Below, piece after piece: positions 34,832-44,732 of a DNA stretch of 64,000 nucleotides. Location: positions 1-64,000 of the forward strand of contig NZ_SEMB01000007.1 in NCBI RefSeq assembly GCF_004153225.1, in the 5' to 3' direction. The position numbers were made by a program, and so were the translations under genes. Below the pieces are notes generated by a model, which was given only the letters and a program-made list of their open reading frames with translations, did not search any database and was not told the origin of the DNA. The first letter of the stretch is position 1. Each line of letters opens with the position of its first letter. The stretch comes from Sporolactobacillus sp. THM7-7. GTDB lineage: Bacteria > Bacillota > Bacilli > Bacillales > Sporolactobacillaceae.

Positions 34832-36508
34832 ATGGAACCGAAAATACATTTCGACCGATCATGGCAGGAGAGCTTTCTCAAACGGATCGCGGAGGACGGA
34901 CCGTGGGCGAAACCCGAACTTTTTACGCTTGCCTGGCAGGCGGAAAAAGAACGCCTCGTCCCCTCTTTTCACGGATTGATCGCACCGGATAGACTGCCGC
35001 AGCTCTCCCTCCATCCCCACCAGATTGAGACGGCAAGAACGGTCATTGAGGACATGCACGGAAAGGCCATTCTTGCGGATGAAGTCGGACTCGGAAAGAC
35101 GATCGAAGCCGGACTAATCATGAAAGAGTACATGATTCGCGGACTGGCGCAAAAAATACTGATCCTTGTGCCGGCCTCGCTGATTCTCCAATGGGTGGCA
35201 GAGCTCAATGCGAAGTTTTCGATCCCCGCCGTCCCCCAACGGAAATCTTACGTCTGGGATCAGTGTGATATCGTTGTCTCGTCGATCGACACCGCCAAAC
35301 GGGAGCCGCATGCCAGTCTGATTTTAAAACAAAGCTATGACCTCGTCATCATCGATGAAGCGCACAAGTTGAAAAATCATAAAACAAAAAACTATCAGTT
35401 TGTCCGGCAGCTGAAGAAAAAATTCTGCCTGCTTCTGACCGCAACGCCGATTCAGAATCGGCTGAGTGAAATTTTTTATCTCGTTTCCCTTCTAAAACCG
35501 GGATACCTTGGTGACGCCGACAGCTTTGCCCGGTTGTACAAGTCTGGGAAAACAGCCGTCCGGAATGAGAAAAAGCTGAAAACGCTTGTTAATCAGGTGA
35601 TGGTCCGCAACCGCCGGGAAGATACGGGGCTCCGATGGCCGAAACGGATCATTCAGTCTTTCGAGATCCCCTTTTCGGAAGAAGAGTTTGCGTTTTACCG
35701 TTCCCTTTCCGATTTAAGAACAGCCGGGGTCATTCAGGGTTTCTCTCTTTTAACGCTGCAGCGTGAGGCGTGCAGCAGCCGGGAAGCAGCCTTTCTGACC
35801 TTAAATAAAATGTATCGGACGCTGGCGCAGCCGCAGTCCGAGATGCTTTGGCAATCCATTTTCAACAAGCTAAATGCTATCCGCCAAAACGCCAAAGCGG
35901 AAAAGACACTTGAGCTCATCCGGAAAATCAACGACAAAGTGATTGTTTTTACCGAATATCGGGCCACTCAGGTTTATCTGCAGTGGTTTCTCAAACAGCA
36001 CGGTATTATATCCGTCCCATACAGCGGAGGCTTCCGGCGTGGAAAAAAAGACTGGATGCGTACGCTTTTTCAGAATCGGGCGCAGGTGTTGATCGCGACG
36101 GAAGCCGGCGGCGAAGGGATTAATCTTCAGTTTGCCAGCCATTTAATCAATTATGATCTGCCGTGGAATCCGATGCGGATCGAACAGCGGATCGGACGCA
36201 TCCACCGCCTCGGCCAGGAGAGTGACGTCCACATTTACAACTTGGCTACCCGGGGTACGGTCGAAAGCCATATTCTCAACCTGCTTTACAACAAAATCCA
36301 TCTGTTCGAACAAGTCATTGGCGAACTGGACGATATTCTCGCGCGGATCGATTTGCGGGACATCGACAAGCAAGTCGAACAAATTTTTGAAGAATCGGAT
36401 TCAGAGGGTGAGCTTCAGATCAAGCTGGATAATCTGAGCAGTGTGATTCGCTCTGAAATGGACCCGGCCGGAGAGGAGCTTCATCATGCAGCAGGCGGCG
36501 ATACATGA
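34832..36508 (+). CDS. yqhH: SNF2-family DEAD/H helicase (YqhH-like)
   Basis: 558 residues. Swi2/Snf2 ATPase: HPHQIETA, Walker A ILADEVGLGKTIEAG, DEAH box VIIDEAHKLKN, LLLTATPIQNRLSEIFYLVSLL, and C-terminal motifs VIVFTEYRATQ, IATEAGGEGINLQFA and QRIGRIHRLGQ. Start at ATG 34832 with AGGTG 7 bases upstream. Its 3' end overlaps yqhG. RapA-like helicase without a known role. Confidence 0.93.
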   Translation: MEPKIHFDRSWQESFLKRIAEDGPWAKPELFTLAWQAEKERLVPSFHGLIAPDRLPQLSLHPHQIETARTVIEDMHGKAILADEVGLGKTIEAGLIMKEYMIRGLAQKILILVPASLILQWVAELNAKFSIPAVPQRKSYVWDQCDIVVSSIDTAKREPHASLILKQSYDLVIIDEAHKLKNHKTKNYQFVRQLKKKFCLLLTATPIQNRLSEIFYLVSLLKPGYLGDADSFARLYKSGKTAVRNEKKLKTLVNQVMVRNRREDTGLRWPKRIIQSFEIPFSEEEFAFYRSLSDLRTAGVIQGFSLLTLQREACSSREAAFLTLNKMYRTLAQPQSEMLWQSIFNKLNAIRQNAKAEKTLELIRKINDKVIVFTEYRATQVYLQWFLKQHGIISVPYSGGFRRGKKDWMRTLFQNRAQVLIATEAGGEGINLQFASHLINYDLPWNPMRIEQRIGRIHRLGQESDVHIYNLATRGTVESHILNLLYNKIHLFEQVIGELDDILARIDLRDIDKQVEQIFEESDSEGELQIKLDNLSSVIRSEMDPAGEELHHAAGGDT

Positions 36509-37292
36509 CTTTCTCGTCAAGTATTTTAAAGCAAGCGGTTGTCGAATATTTTCTGAAGCTCATAAAGATCTTCTGAAAGTCAAACTGACAAAGGAAATGG
36601 ATAAACGTCTGATGAACCGGCCGTTTTACTGGCACTATATCGAGAAGACCGGCGGAATCCCCGAAACGGCCACGCTCGTTTTTCGCACCAGCCCCGATCT
36701 GGAGGAAGGCGAGTTCGTTCACTTCGGTTCCCCCCGCCTGCACCAGATTCTCGATTCAACGAAAGATCTGGCGCCTTTCATCCGTCTATATCAGAACCTC
36801 CCGTCCGACTCGTCCCCGGCGCTCGAGCCGTGGCTCGGGATTAATTATAAAATCAGCTATCAATGCGATCTGAAGAAAGACCGGATCTGTTCGGTCGGTT
36901 TGCAGCTGATTAATGGAACATTGATTGACGGATTTCAGGAGATACTTCAGACCCTCGCCCTCACGCCGAAGATGCCGGATTATTGTTACACATTGCGGCC
37001 TCTCGTCAAGACGGCGAGCGGCATCGGCCGGATCGAGCGCTTTATCGAGTCGGCATTGAAAGAGGAAAAGACGGACTGGGCTCAGCTCGCCGAAAAAAGA
37101 TGGACACGGGACCGGGAACTTCTGAACGCTTTTTACGAGCAGCAGAATCCAAAACCAGAATCCTATTTTCAGGAATGTGAGGCGCTGAAAGAACAGTATG
37201 AGCCGCGCATCCTCGTCCAATACATTAACGCGGGTCTCTTCTACCTTCAGTCATCCTCCTTCCTCCCGGGATTCCCTTCTAAAGCCCGTTAA
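36486..37292 (+). CDS. yqhG: YqhG family protein
   Basis: 268 residues. Conserved Bacillales protein always beside yqhH: IHDFLVKYFKASGC, MNRPFYWHYIEKTGG, and DYCYTLRPLVKTASGIGRIERFIESALKEEKTDWAQLAEKRWTRDRELLNAFYE. Overlaps yqhH by 23 bases and comGB (convergent) by 14 bases. Function unknown. Confidence 0.9.
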   Translation: MQQAAIHDFLVKYFKASGCRIFSEAHKDLLKVKLTKEMDKRLMNRPFYWHYIEKTGGIPETATLVFRTSPDLEEGEFVHFGSPRLHQILDSTKDLAPFIRLYQNLPSDSSPALEPWLGINYKISYQCDLKKDRICSVGLQLINGTLIDGFQEILQTLALTPKMPDYCYTLRPLVKTASGIGRIERFIESALKEEKTDWAQLAEKRWTRDRELLNAFYEQQNPKPESYFQECEALKEQYEPRILVQYINAGLFYLQSSSFLPGFPSKAR

Positions 37293-38319
37293 TGATGTGG
37301 AAAATCGGCAGCAATATCGAGGCAAACAGGCCAAGCACAAGACCGCCGACAAAGATGAGCAGCGCCGGCTGGCAAAACGAGAGGGCAGTGCGCGTCTTCT
37401 CCTCCATTTTAGCGAGAACAAGACCGCTGTACCGGTAAAGGGATGAGCCGAGTATGCCGCTAAGCTCGCCTTGACGGATTACGGGGACAAGGTCAGGAAG
37501 ATACCAGCCTCGTTCGGCGATAATCCGGTCAAGCGGCTTTCCCTCCATGAGCTTATCGCTCATATGTCTCGCCTCAAATCGCAGAAACGGTGCGGATGCC
37601 CGGACGGACAGCGCATCAAGAGACTGACGGATCGATAGACCCGAGCGAAGCAGGCTCCCGAGATAAAAAGACAAGCGGTAGGTGGCAAAGAGGCGGGTAT
37701 AGCCGCCGACAAATGGGACAATCAGCAGCATTTTCAGCTTTCTGTCCATCGGAAAAGACCGAAAATAAAGGAATGCGAGCGAAGCAAGACCCAGGGCGCA
37801 TGGAATCAGGAAGAGAAAGAAAGCGAGGTGCCTCGTAAAGAAGAGCAGGATTTTCGTAATCAACGGCAAGTCAATCGAAAGCGACTGATAGAGTTTGAGA
37901 AAGTTTGGGAGTAGGAAGCGCCCGATAATAAACAGCATAAACAGGAAAATCCAAAGCAATAGAATGGGATAGCGCAACAGCCGCCGGAGCGTCTCCTTCT
38001 GCCGCTCGCGCCGTTCCAGCGTTTCACCGCTTTCGATCAGCCCTTTGGCCAGTTCCCCGCTTACCTCTGCAAAATAAATGGAACTTGAAATATCTTCTGG
38101 AAAACGGTGATTCAGAAGTACTTCGTGAAGGGAGAGACCCTTTTTCAATTCGGCGATCATTCGCTCCTGATCGTTTCGAATAGACGGGCGGTGCTGAAAA
38201 AGCTGAAGGCGGATGGCGAGGGCAAGCGGATAGCCGTCCCGTAAACATTGCCCGAGATGAATGAGCCATTTCGCCTGCTCTTTTTTAGTCCAGTTTTTTC
38301 GAATCACGGCTTTCGTCAC
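37279..38319 (-). CDS. comGB: Competence pseudopilus platform protein ComGB
   Basis: 346 residues, complete T2SS F-domain protein with membrane helices (LLRYPILLLWIFLFMLFIIGRFLLP; HLAFFLFLIPCALGLASLAFLYF; LIFVGGLVLGLFASILLPIF). Platform for assembling the DNA-uptake pseudopilus. Overlaps comGA by 35 bases. No comGC-comGG follow: the stop is 14 bases inside yqhG. Confidence 0.93.
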   Translation of the reverse strand: MTKAVIRKNWTKKEQAKWLIHLGQCLRDGYPLALAIRLQLFQHRPSIRNDQERMIAELKKGLSLHEVLLNHRFPEDISSSIYFAEVSGELAKGLIESGETLERRERQKETLRRLLRYPILLLWIFLFMLFIIGRFLLPNFLKLYQSLSIDLPLITKILLFFTRHLAFFLFLIPCALGLASLAFLYFRSFPMDRKLKMLLIVPFVGGYTRLFATYRLSFYLGSLLRSGLSIRQSLDALSVRASAPFLRFEARHMSDKLMEGKPLDRIIAERGWYLPDLVPVIRQGELSGILGSSLYRYSGLVLAKMEEKTRTALSFCQPALLIFVGGLVLGLFASILLPIFHIINGL

Positions 38320-39373
38320 GCCCCTTCGATGAAGCTTTTGGAATCCATCCTTTAGCGATGCCTTCCCGCAAATAATCTTCGATCGTTTTGTAATCGGGAC
38401 GGACTCCCGGAATCCGCGAGCTCAGGATATTGTGGAGCGGCATACCCGCCAGAATTTCAAAGACCGCCGTTCTTTTCGGATGATGGCGGTTCTCGCAGTC
38501 GGGTCGGCACACGGATCCGCACGTCGGGCACTGAATCGAGACGAGACGCTCGGCGATCACGCTGGCGAGTGTCTCTTTAAGATCAAAACGGGAAATGCCC
38601 AACTCCATCAATCGCTGAATCGTCCCAGCAGCGCTCGAGGCATGAACCGTTGACAGGACTAAATGCCCCGTTAAACTGGCGCGGATCGCAACTTTCGCCG
38701 TTTCCGCATCTCGGATTTCACCAATCATAATAATATCCGGATCGTGGCGCAGAATCGCCTTGAACCCCTCGGCATAAGTAAAATTCGCTTTTTCTTTGAC
38801 TTCCATCTGAACAAATGCATCGTTTTTCTTTTCAATCGGATCTTCCAGTGTGATGATTCTGGCGTTATAACGCCTTTGAAGTGCTGAGAGAAGAGTATAC
38901 AAGGTGGTCGTTTTTCCGGAGCCGGTCGGGCCGGAGATGAGAATCAAACCGTTGTCGTAATTCAGGAGCGCCGAGAGCCGCTCGGTCGCTTCATCGAAAA
39001 CAGATAAATCAGCAATGGAAAAATCATGTCTTTGCGGCAAGAGTCGGATCACGAGACTTTCCCGGTTCGGGGTGGGAAGCGTGGACATTCGGAGCGACAC
39101 AGAATCCTGATTCATGAGGGCGAGCATCGCACCACTCTGAGGAAGCCTTTTTTCACCAATATCCATTCCGGAGAGGAACTTGAAGTGGTTGATTATTCTT
39201 TGTGCGAGATCTCTGGAAAGAATCGCCAGCTGATACAAATAACCGTGTACCCGCAACTCGATCAGTGTGTCGTCCTCGCGAGGAATAAAATGGATGTCGG
39301 AAGCGCCGACGCTGTGGGCATCTTCAAGCAGCGCCCGGCTCCGCTCCTCGACATCGTTTGTCACATTATTCAA
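38285..39373 (-). CDS. comGA: Competence ATPase ComGA
   Basis: 362 residues. PilB/GspE-type secretion ATPase: Walker A GPTGSGKTTTLYTLL, Asp box ITLEDPIEKK, Walker B DPDIIMIGEIRDAETA, His box GHLVLSTVHASSA, and a CPTC..C zinc site. The TTG at 39373 is preferred (AGAAGG 6 bases before); an ATG at 39391 has no ribosome site. It powers pseudopilus assembly, but the pilin genes are missing here. Confidence 0.93.
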   Translation of the reverse strand: MNNVTNDVEERSRALLEDAHSVGASDIHFIPREDDTLIELRVHGYLYQLAILSRDLAQRIINHFKFLSGMDIGEKRLPQSGAMLALMNQDSVSLRMSTLPTPNRESLVIRLLPQRHDFSIADLSVFDEATERLSALLNYDNGLILISGPTGSGKTTTLYTLLSALQRRYNARIITLEDPIEKKNDAFVQMEVKEKANFTYAEGFKAILRHDPDIIMIGEIRDAETAKVAIRASLTGHLVLSTVHASSAAGTIQRLMELGISRFDLKETLASVIAERLVSIQCPTCGSVCRPDCENRHHPKRTAVFEILAGMPLHNILSSRIPGVRPDYKTIEDYLREGIAKGWIPKASSKGRDESRDSKKLD

Positions 39374-39524
39374 AGAAACACCTTCTTTCATCGATTTACT
39401 ACAAAATACATTCGACGGTCTCCTCGCCAATTCCTTCTTTAAAAAATATTTTTTTACGATTCAGAAAGAAAAACTCAGCGACGGACTCTATCCGATTGAC
39501 CTGACCGCCTTCATCCGAACGTTT

Positions 39525-39893
39525 TCATTTTCCTTGCCAGCGTCCGGCTGCTTTTATCAGTTTTTCCTTGTTATAGCCGACGATCAGATGTTCCCCGTCC
39601 GTCAGAATCGGTCTTCTTAAAAGTTTCGGCCTGTCAGAAAGCAGCTGAAGCGCCTGGCTTAAAGGCAAGTTATCCAAGTCAATGTCAAGCGATTTATATG
39701 TCATGCTTCGGGTAGCCAGAATATCTTTAACGACCGAGGACGACAGCTTGATGAGTTCCATCAGTTCATGAGCTTTCGGACTATTGCGAAACAGATGTCT
39801 TTCTTCATAATGTATCGCATGTTCGTTTAGCCATCCTTTCGTCTTCCTGCAGGACGTGCAGCTCGGATAAGTGTAGAAAACCAGTTTTTTCAT
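39525..39893 (-). CDS. mgsR: Spx/MgsR family regulator (ArsC fold)
   Basis: 122 residues. MKKLVFYTYPSCTSCRKTKGWL with a CxxC redox switch, and KLLRRPILTDGEHLIVGYN, closest in memory to B. subtilis MgsR (YqgZ). Such proteins bind RNA polymerase alpha and modulate stress genes. Lies upstream of comGA as in B. subtilis. Confidence 0.88.
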   Translation of the reverse strand: MKKLVFYTYPSCTSCRKTKGWLNEHAIHYEERHLFRNSPKAHELMELIKLSSSVVKDILATRSMTYKSLDIDLDNLPLSQALQLLSDRPKLLRRPILTDGEHLIVGYNKEKLIKAAGRWQGK

Positions 39894-40019
39894 CGCATTC
39901 CCTCCTCATATAAACATTGAACACTCATTAAATTCCCGGATTGTCTAAAAATTAAACCGCTTTAATCATGATTTTTCCGCACGAATCGCCAAAAACACCG
40001 GCAAATCATCAATAAAAGA

Positions 40020-40046
40020 CACACCAGTCCAGAAGCTGATGTGTTT
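40020..40046 (-). terminator. Terminator of the M23 hydrolase gene
   Basis: ACACATCAG / CTGGTGTGT imperfect hairpin with CTTTT tail on the minus strand. Confidence 0.55.
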
Positions 40047-40076
40047 TTTAATACAACCTTTGTTTGAATGGCAAAA

Positions 40077-41498
40077 CTAGTGAATATAGTTTAACGGGTT
40101 TACCGCTCCGTGGTGTGGCGGCGGTGTCCAAAGGCCTTGATACAGTTCAAAATGCAGGTGCGAGCCGAATGATTCGCCCGTATTGCCCATAGCGCCGATT
40201 ACCTGTCCCTGCGAGACGGTCTGGCCCGTCGAGACATTGTAGGAAGACAGGTGGGCATACACAGTTGTATAAGTCTGTCCGCCGATCAGATGTGTAATCA
40301 TGACCACATTGCCATAGCTTGATGACTGATAAGCTCTAAAAACGACTCCGTCCGCAGCTGCTTTGACCGGTGTCCCGATGCCGTTCGCGATATCGATACC
40401 CGGATGAAACCCGTTATCGAAAGATCGATGGCCAAACCCCGACGACATGTAGCCGTTGGTCGGCATAATAAAACCGGACGATGCCGAGGGCGACGAAGCA
40501 TTTGACGGCGCCGACGCTTGCGATCCACCGTTCGACGGCGGCGCGGAAGCGGTTTGAGGCGACTGGGTACCGCCTTCTCCTTCCGACGACGAAGACGGCT
40601 GCGAAGACGGAGCGTTTTTCTCTACAGCGGTTGCATGCTCTTCGGTCCGTTCAGCGGGTTCCGCCTCTTCTCTGGATTTTTTCGCCGCAGCCTCGGCCGC
40701 CGCCTTTTTCTTCGCCTCTTCCTCAGCCAATGCGGCTAGCTGATTTTTAACCGTCCCTTCCTGCGCCTCCAATATATCCGCCACTTCATCTTTATCCATG
40801 ACGCTTTCATGAATGTCCGTCGCTTCTTTTTTAAGCTGGGCAAGCAAATGCTTCTGGTTTTTCTTCTCCTCATCCAGATCCGTCTTTAACGCTTGCAGCG
40901 TCGCCAGATCGCTTTTCACAGCTTTCAGTTTGCTTTGCTTCGCTTCTTGTTTTGATTCCTGAGTTTTTCTATCGTTTTCCTGATCCGTCAATATTTTTCT
41001 GTCCTGCTCGGCAATCGTTTTTAAAGCAAGAAGGCGGTCGACAAAATTCCCAAAACTTTTTGCCCCCATCAGCACATCGAGGTAGCTGACTGCCCCGCCG
41101 CTTATGTACATTGAACGAACCCGGTTCTTGAGCAGCTTGTTTCGTTCATTGATTCTCATCGTAAGCTGACTGATTTCTCGTTCCAAACGGTCAATGTCCG
41201 CCTCGTTTTGACTGACCTCTATCCGTTTATCTGCTATTTGCCTGTTCATCTGATGGATTTTCTTCTCTGATCCTTTAATTCTGTCAATGATAGAATCTTG
41301 TTTCTTCTGATTCGCTGAGAGCTTACGATTGGAAGTATCGATTTCGTTTTGGTTTTCTTCCTGTTTTTCTTTGATGCCGTCAAGTTTTTTCTCAAGCTCG
41401 TCCTGTGTTTTCGCCAACGTATAGCTTGTCGAATATCCGACGGTCAACGTGAACGCCAGCCCTGCGGCAAGCGCTCTGCGGATCAATTTACCGTCCAA
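40077..41498 (-). CDS. M23 peptidoglycan endopeptidase with coiled-coil arm (EnvC-like)
   Basis: 473 residues. Signal peptide (RRALAAGLAFTLTVGYSTSYTLA), two long coiled-coil stretches (about 30-240), a Glu/Lys/Ala and Ser/Pro/Gly-rich linker (about 255-345), then a LytM/M23 domain with zinc ligands in GFHPGIDIA and HLHFEL. It cleaves peptide cross-links and may be activated by FtsEX-like partners. Start: TTG at 41498, with AAGGAG 9 bases before; the ATG at 41507 is only one base from it. Confidence 0.9.
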   Translation of the reverse strand: MDGKLIRRALAAGLAFTLTVGYSTSYTLAKTQDELEKKLDGIKEKQEENQNEIDTSNRKLSANQKKQDSIIDRIKGSEKKIHQMNRQIADKRIEVSQNEADIDRLEREISQLTMRINERNKLLKNRVRSMYISGGAVSYLDVLMGAKSFGNFVDRLLALKTIAEQDRKILTDQENDRKTQESKQEAKQSKLKAVKSDLATLQALKTDLDEEKKNQKHLLAQLKKEATDIHESVMDKDEVADILEAQEGTVKNQLAALAEEEAKKKAAAEAAAKKSREEAEPAERTEEHATAVEKNAPSSQPSSSSEGEGGTQSPQTASAPPSNGGSQASAPSNASSPSASSGFIMPTNGYMSSGFGHRSFDNGFHPGIDIANGIGTPVKAAADGVVFRAYQSSSYGNVVMITHLIGGQTYTTVYAHLSSYNVSTGQTVSQGQVIGAMGNTGESFGSHLHFELYQGLWTPPPHHGAVNPLNYIH

Positions 41499-41739
41499 AA
41501 TAATCATGCTCCTTAAAGGTATTCGAAGTCCGGAAAAATCGGCATGGGAATCGGGGGAATCTATCAATCTTCGACTCTTGTTCCATTATATCAGCTCAAT
41601 ATGACAGAAAAGGAAACAGAAATATTACATTTACATTTCATTAAAAATACAAAAAGATGACAATAGAGGGGCCGATTTTCTTCCTGAAAAGCCGCCGCAG
41701 CGCATGCACTATTTTTATTGATGACAGCCAGTGCCCGGA

Positions 41740-41768
41740 TTGACATCTTTATCAAAAACACTTAATAT
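41740..41768 (+). promoter_or_regulatory. Sigma-A promoter upstream of the dehydrogenase gene
   Basis: TTGACA (41740-41745), 17 bases, TAATAT (41763-41768), about 115 bases before the GTG at 41883. The rest of 41508-41882 shows no gene. Confidence 0.65.
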
Positions 41769-41882
41769 GAGCTTACTTTCACTTAAATGAAGCGTTAAAT
41801 GAGGCGTGAGTAATAGATTTAAGCGCGACCGGTCAAAACTGAAAATGAAAACTTATTCAAGTCAATTAGGGGGGAAATCGTC

Positions 41883-43010
41883 GTGACGTTAAGTCTGATT
41901 CAAAGAATCTCGCCGGAAGAATATATTTCCAAAAAAAATGCCTACGATCGGCTGGCGGACGAACTTAAAGCCCGTTATATTAAACGGGTCCTTTTTCTTC
42001 ACGGCACAAAATCGCTCAGGAAAGCCCGTCCCTATTTGCCGGATCTTTCCGCGGCAGGCATTGAGTCTGTGGACATTCTGTTCAATGGGGAGTGTTCTCA
42101 TAACGAAATTCGCCGTATCATTGGGCTGTTAAAGGAAAAGAAAGCGGATGCGATTATCGGACTTGGAGGCGGGAAGGTCATGGATACTGCAAAAGCGGCC
42201 GCCTATAAAGCGGGCGGGTATCCGGTCATTCTTCTGCCGACGATGGCCAGCAACTGTGCAGCCTGGTCGCCGCTCAGCGTGCTTTACACAGATGACGGCG
42301 CCTCGCTCGGCCATGAAATATACCCACATGCGACAAGCCTGGTTCTTGTCGAGCCGAGAGTGATTCTCGACTCTCCAGTCGATTACTTTGTTGCCGGGGT
42401 CGCGGATACGATCGCCAAATGGTATGAATCAGATTTTATTTTAACGCATACGAAAAAACGCCGGCTGGCATTGCAATTTGCGCGTGAAGCCGCACGGATA
42501 TGCAAGGATGTTCCATTAAATGATGGAGAAAAGGCGATCGAGGATATGAAAGAAGGCCGTCTGACCGACGAATGGATCAATGTGATGGAGACAAATATTA
42601 TGGCCGGCGGCCTCGTCGGCGGTTTCGGAGATGAATTCGGGCGTGCGACGGCCGCCCATGCCGTTCACGATGCGATTACGGCGCGTCCGGAAACCCACCT
42701 GTTCCTTCATGGGATAAAAGTCGCCTACGGCGTGATGGTTCAGCTCGTATTGGAGAAAAAATGGGATGAAATGGAGCAGCTGATCCCCTTTTACAAGGCG
42801 CTTCAGCTCCCCCTTTCCCTGTCGGACTTAAATCTATCCCGCTTAAACGAAGACGATTTAATGGATATCGCAAATGAAACGGTCAGACCGAATGCGCTGA
42901 TTCACCTCCATCCGCTGAACTTTACCGCACAGGATGTGTACGAGGCGATTCTCCAGCTTGAAGAATGGGCGAGGAAACACCATTATGTAAAAGATATTGC
43001 CCGATCCTGA
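41883..43010 (+). CDS. Iron-containing alcohol dehydrogenase family (GldA/HcxA-like)
   Basis: 375 residues. NAD-binding IGLGGGKVMDTAKAAAYKAG and LPTMASNCAAWSPLSVLY; metal ligands Asp in AGVADTIAKWYE and His in AAHAVHDA and FLHGIKVAYGV. Related to glycerol dehydrogenase and the E. coli hydroxycarboxylate dehydrogenase YbdH; substrate not assignable. GTG start with GGGGGG 8 bases upstream. Confidence 0.88.
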   Translation: MTLSLIQRISPEEYISKKNAYDRLADELKARYIKRVLFLHGTKSLRKARPYLPDLSAAGIESVDILFNGECSHNEIRRIIGLLKEKKADAIIGLGGGKVMDTAKAAAYKAGGYPVILLPTMASNCAAWSPLSVLYTDDGASLGHEIYPHATSLVLVEPRVILDSPVDYFVAGVADTIAKWYESDFILTHTKKRRLALQFAREAARICKDVPLNDGEKAIEDMKEGRLTDEWINVMETNIMAGGLVGGFGDEFGRATAAHAVHDAITARPETHLFLHGIKVAYGVMVQLVLEKKWDEMEQLIPFYKALQLPLSLSDLNLSRLNEDDLMDIANETVRPNALIHLHPLNFTAQDVYEAILQLEEWARKHHYVKDIARS

Positions 43011-43095
43011 AAGCAGGTATTTTTCCTTATGAAGCAAGAATAAAAACTGATGAAATGAAAACTAAAAAAGTGGATATATCAATATTTTTGCGAAT

Positions 43096-43144
43096 TAAAG
43101 AGGTTGCTCAGTCGAAAAACGGCTTATGAGACTGCCTCTTTTTT
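43096..43144. terminator. Bidirectional terminator
   Basis: AAAGAGG..CAGTC and GACTG.CCTCTTTTTT pair between the convergent dehydrogenase and MFS genes. Confidence 0.7.
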
Positions 43145-43152
43145 ATAGTAAG

Positions 43153-44355
43153 CTATGCGCTGATCGATTTTTTTTCGGAAAGAAGGCTTTTTTCATCGGG
43201 AAGAAACAGCGTAATCATCGCGCCAAGCAATGGAAGCAAAGCGAACAGATCGAAAATCAGATCGATACTGAACCGATCGGAGATCCAGCCCATGAACGTC
43301 GCCCCGATACCTCCGGCCCCGATGCCGAAACCAATCATCAGTCCCGAAACAAGTCCGATATTTTGCGGATACATCATCTGGCCATAGACAACCGTTACGG
43401 CGAAAGATGAGAGAATAAAAAAGCCGAACAGAATCAGGACGACAATGGAAACGGCACCATGCACGTGCGGGAGTACCCAGGCAAAAGGAACGGTAACAGC
43501 CATAGATGCAAAAAGCAGCCACTTCCGGCTGATCCGGTCGGAGAAACGTCCTCCGAGAAAGGTGCCGAGCGCTCCCGCGGCGAGAAATAGAAAAGTGAGA
43601 ATGTCCCCCGTTTCCAGTGAAACGCCCTGCTGCAAGTAATAGAACGGCAGGAATCCGGCAACACCGATCTGGGTCCAGGAGCGAAGGATGACGACGATCG
43701 TCAGCAGACATAGCCCCGTCACGTGCTTTCGCCCGCGAATGGTCTTTCTTCTCTCTTTTTCCTGCACGAGACTTCGTCTGTACCACGGCATGATGTACAA
43801 AATCAGTAAGACGCCAAGCACCCCGCCGAGCAGAAACCAGCCGAGCCCGTCCAGTCCCGTTGCCAGCAAAAAAAGAGGCAGAAGCAGCGGGCCGACCGCC
43901 TGCCCGAAATTACCGCCGACCTGAAAAATTGCCTGTGCGGTCCCCCGTGCTTCGCCCGCCGCAAGATATGCCCCTCGCGATGCTTCGGGGTGGAAGATGC
44001 CCGAACCGAGTCCGGACAAAGCGATCATAAGCAGCAGAAGGCCGTAAGAAGGAACAAACCCCGAGGCGGCAAGCCCCAGGCCGGTTAAAAAAATACCGAG
44101 AGGAAGAAACCAGACTTTAGGCTGTTTATCCGTAAAAACGCCGAATAGCGGCTGCATCACAGACGAAGTGATCGAAGAGACAAACAAAATGACACCGGCC
44201 TGGAAATAGGTTAGTTCAAAGGCATGCTTATACAACGGCAAGAGCGCGGGGATAATTCCCGTAGTCATGAGATCATTCAGAAAATGCGTCGTCCCAAGAC
44301 TGATTAGCTGTTTTTTCGCGGCAACCTGCTTTTTTTGTTTCAATACAAATTCCAT
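43153..44355 (-). CDS. MFS transporter, fosmidomycin-resistance (Fsr) type
   Basis: 400 residues, 12 membrane helices. HFLNDLMTTGIIPALLPLYKHAFELTYFQAGVILF and LGSGIFHPEASRGAYLAAGEARGTAQAIFQVGGNFGQAVGPLLLP are typical of the Fsr subfamily (YfnC in B. subtilis). Substrate unknown; the link to MEP-pathway inhibitors is by family name only. Confidence 0.9.
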   Translation of the reverse strand: MEFVLKQKKQVAAKKQLISLGTTHFLNDLMTTGIIPALLPLYKHAFELTYFQAGVILFVSSITSSVMQPLFGVFTDKQPKVWFLPLGIFLTGLGLAASGFVPSYGLLLLMIALSGLGSGIFHPEASRGAYLAAGEARGTAQAIFQVGGNFGQAVGPLLLPLFLLATGLDGLGWFLLGGVLGVLLILYIMPWYRRSLVQEKERRKTIRGRKHVTGLCLLTIVVILRSWTQIGVAGFLPFYYLQQGVSLETGDILTFLFLAAGALGTFLGGRFSDRISRKWLLFASMAVTVPFAWVLPHVHGAVSIVVLILFGFFILSSFAVTVVYGQMMYPQNIGLVSGLMIGFGIGAGGIGATFMGWISDRFSIDLIFDLFALLPLLGAMITLFLPDEKSLLSEKKSISA

Positions 44356-44550
44356 AAATCCAATCGCTTCCTTATCTGTATCTGTCTATTCCATTTCATT
44401 TTCTTTTATTTGAACTCAGATGACTGAACCAGCCTCTATTAACACGATTCCATGTCCGGATATTGCATAATTCTCAGTTTACTATGAACCGGCAAGCAGG
44501 AAAAGCGTTTTATCGGTAAAAAGAACGGAATTTCTTTTTTCAGACCGAAA

Positions 44551-44732
44551 TATCGGTCATCAGACTACGATATCAGTCGTTAAGCCGAAATATCATCCGT
44601 CAGCTCAACTTATCAGTCCTCAGGCCGAAATATCAGTCCTCGGGCCAGAAAATCAGTCATCAAGCCGAAATATCAGTCCTCAGCGCGACTTATCATTCTT
44701 ATCAGTCCTCAGCTCGAGAATCAGTCGTCAAT
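44551..44732. repeat. 20-base tandem array, 10 copies (TATCAGTC core)
   Basis: TATCAGTC-type cores (with variants) start at 44551, 571, 591, 611, 631, 651, 671, 691, then 700 and 719: an exact 20-base period broken only at the end. Interspersed bases follow a loose YGTCAGCYCRAA pattern. It lies downstream of acsA and upstream of the MFS gene. It is the same family as the 61.6 kb array. Confidence 0.9.
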
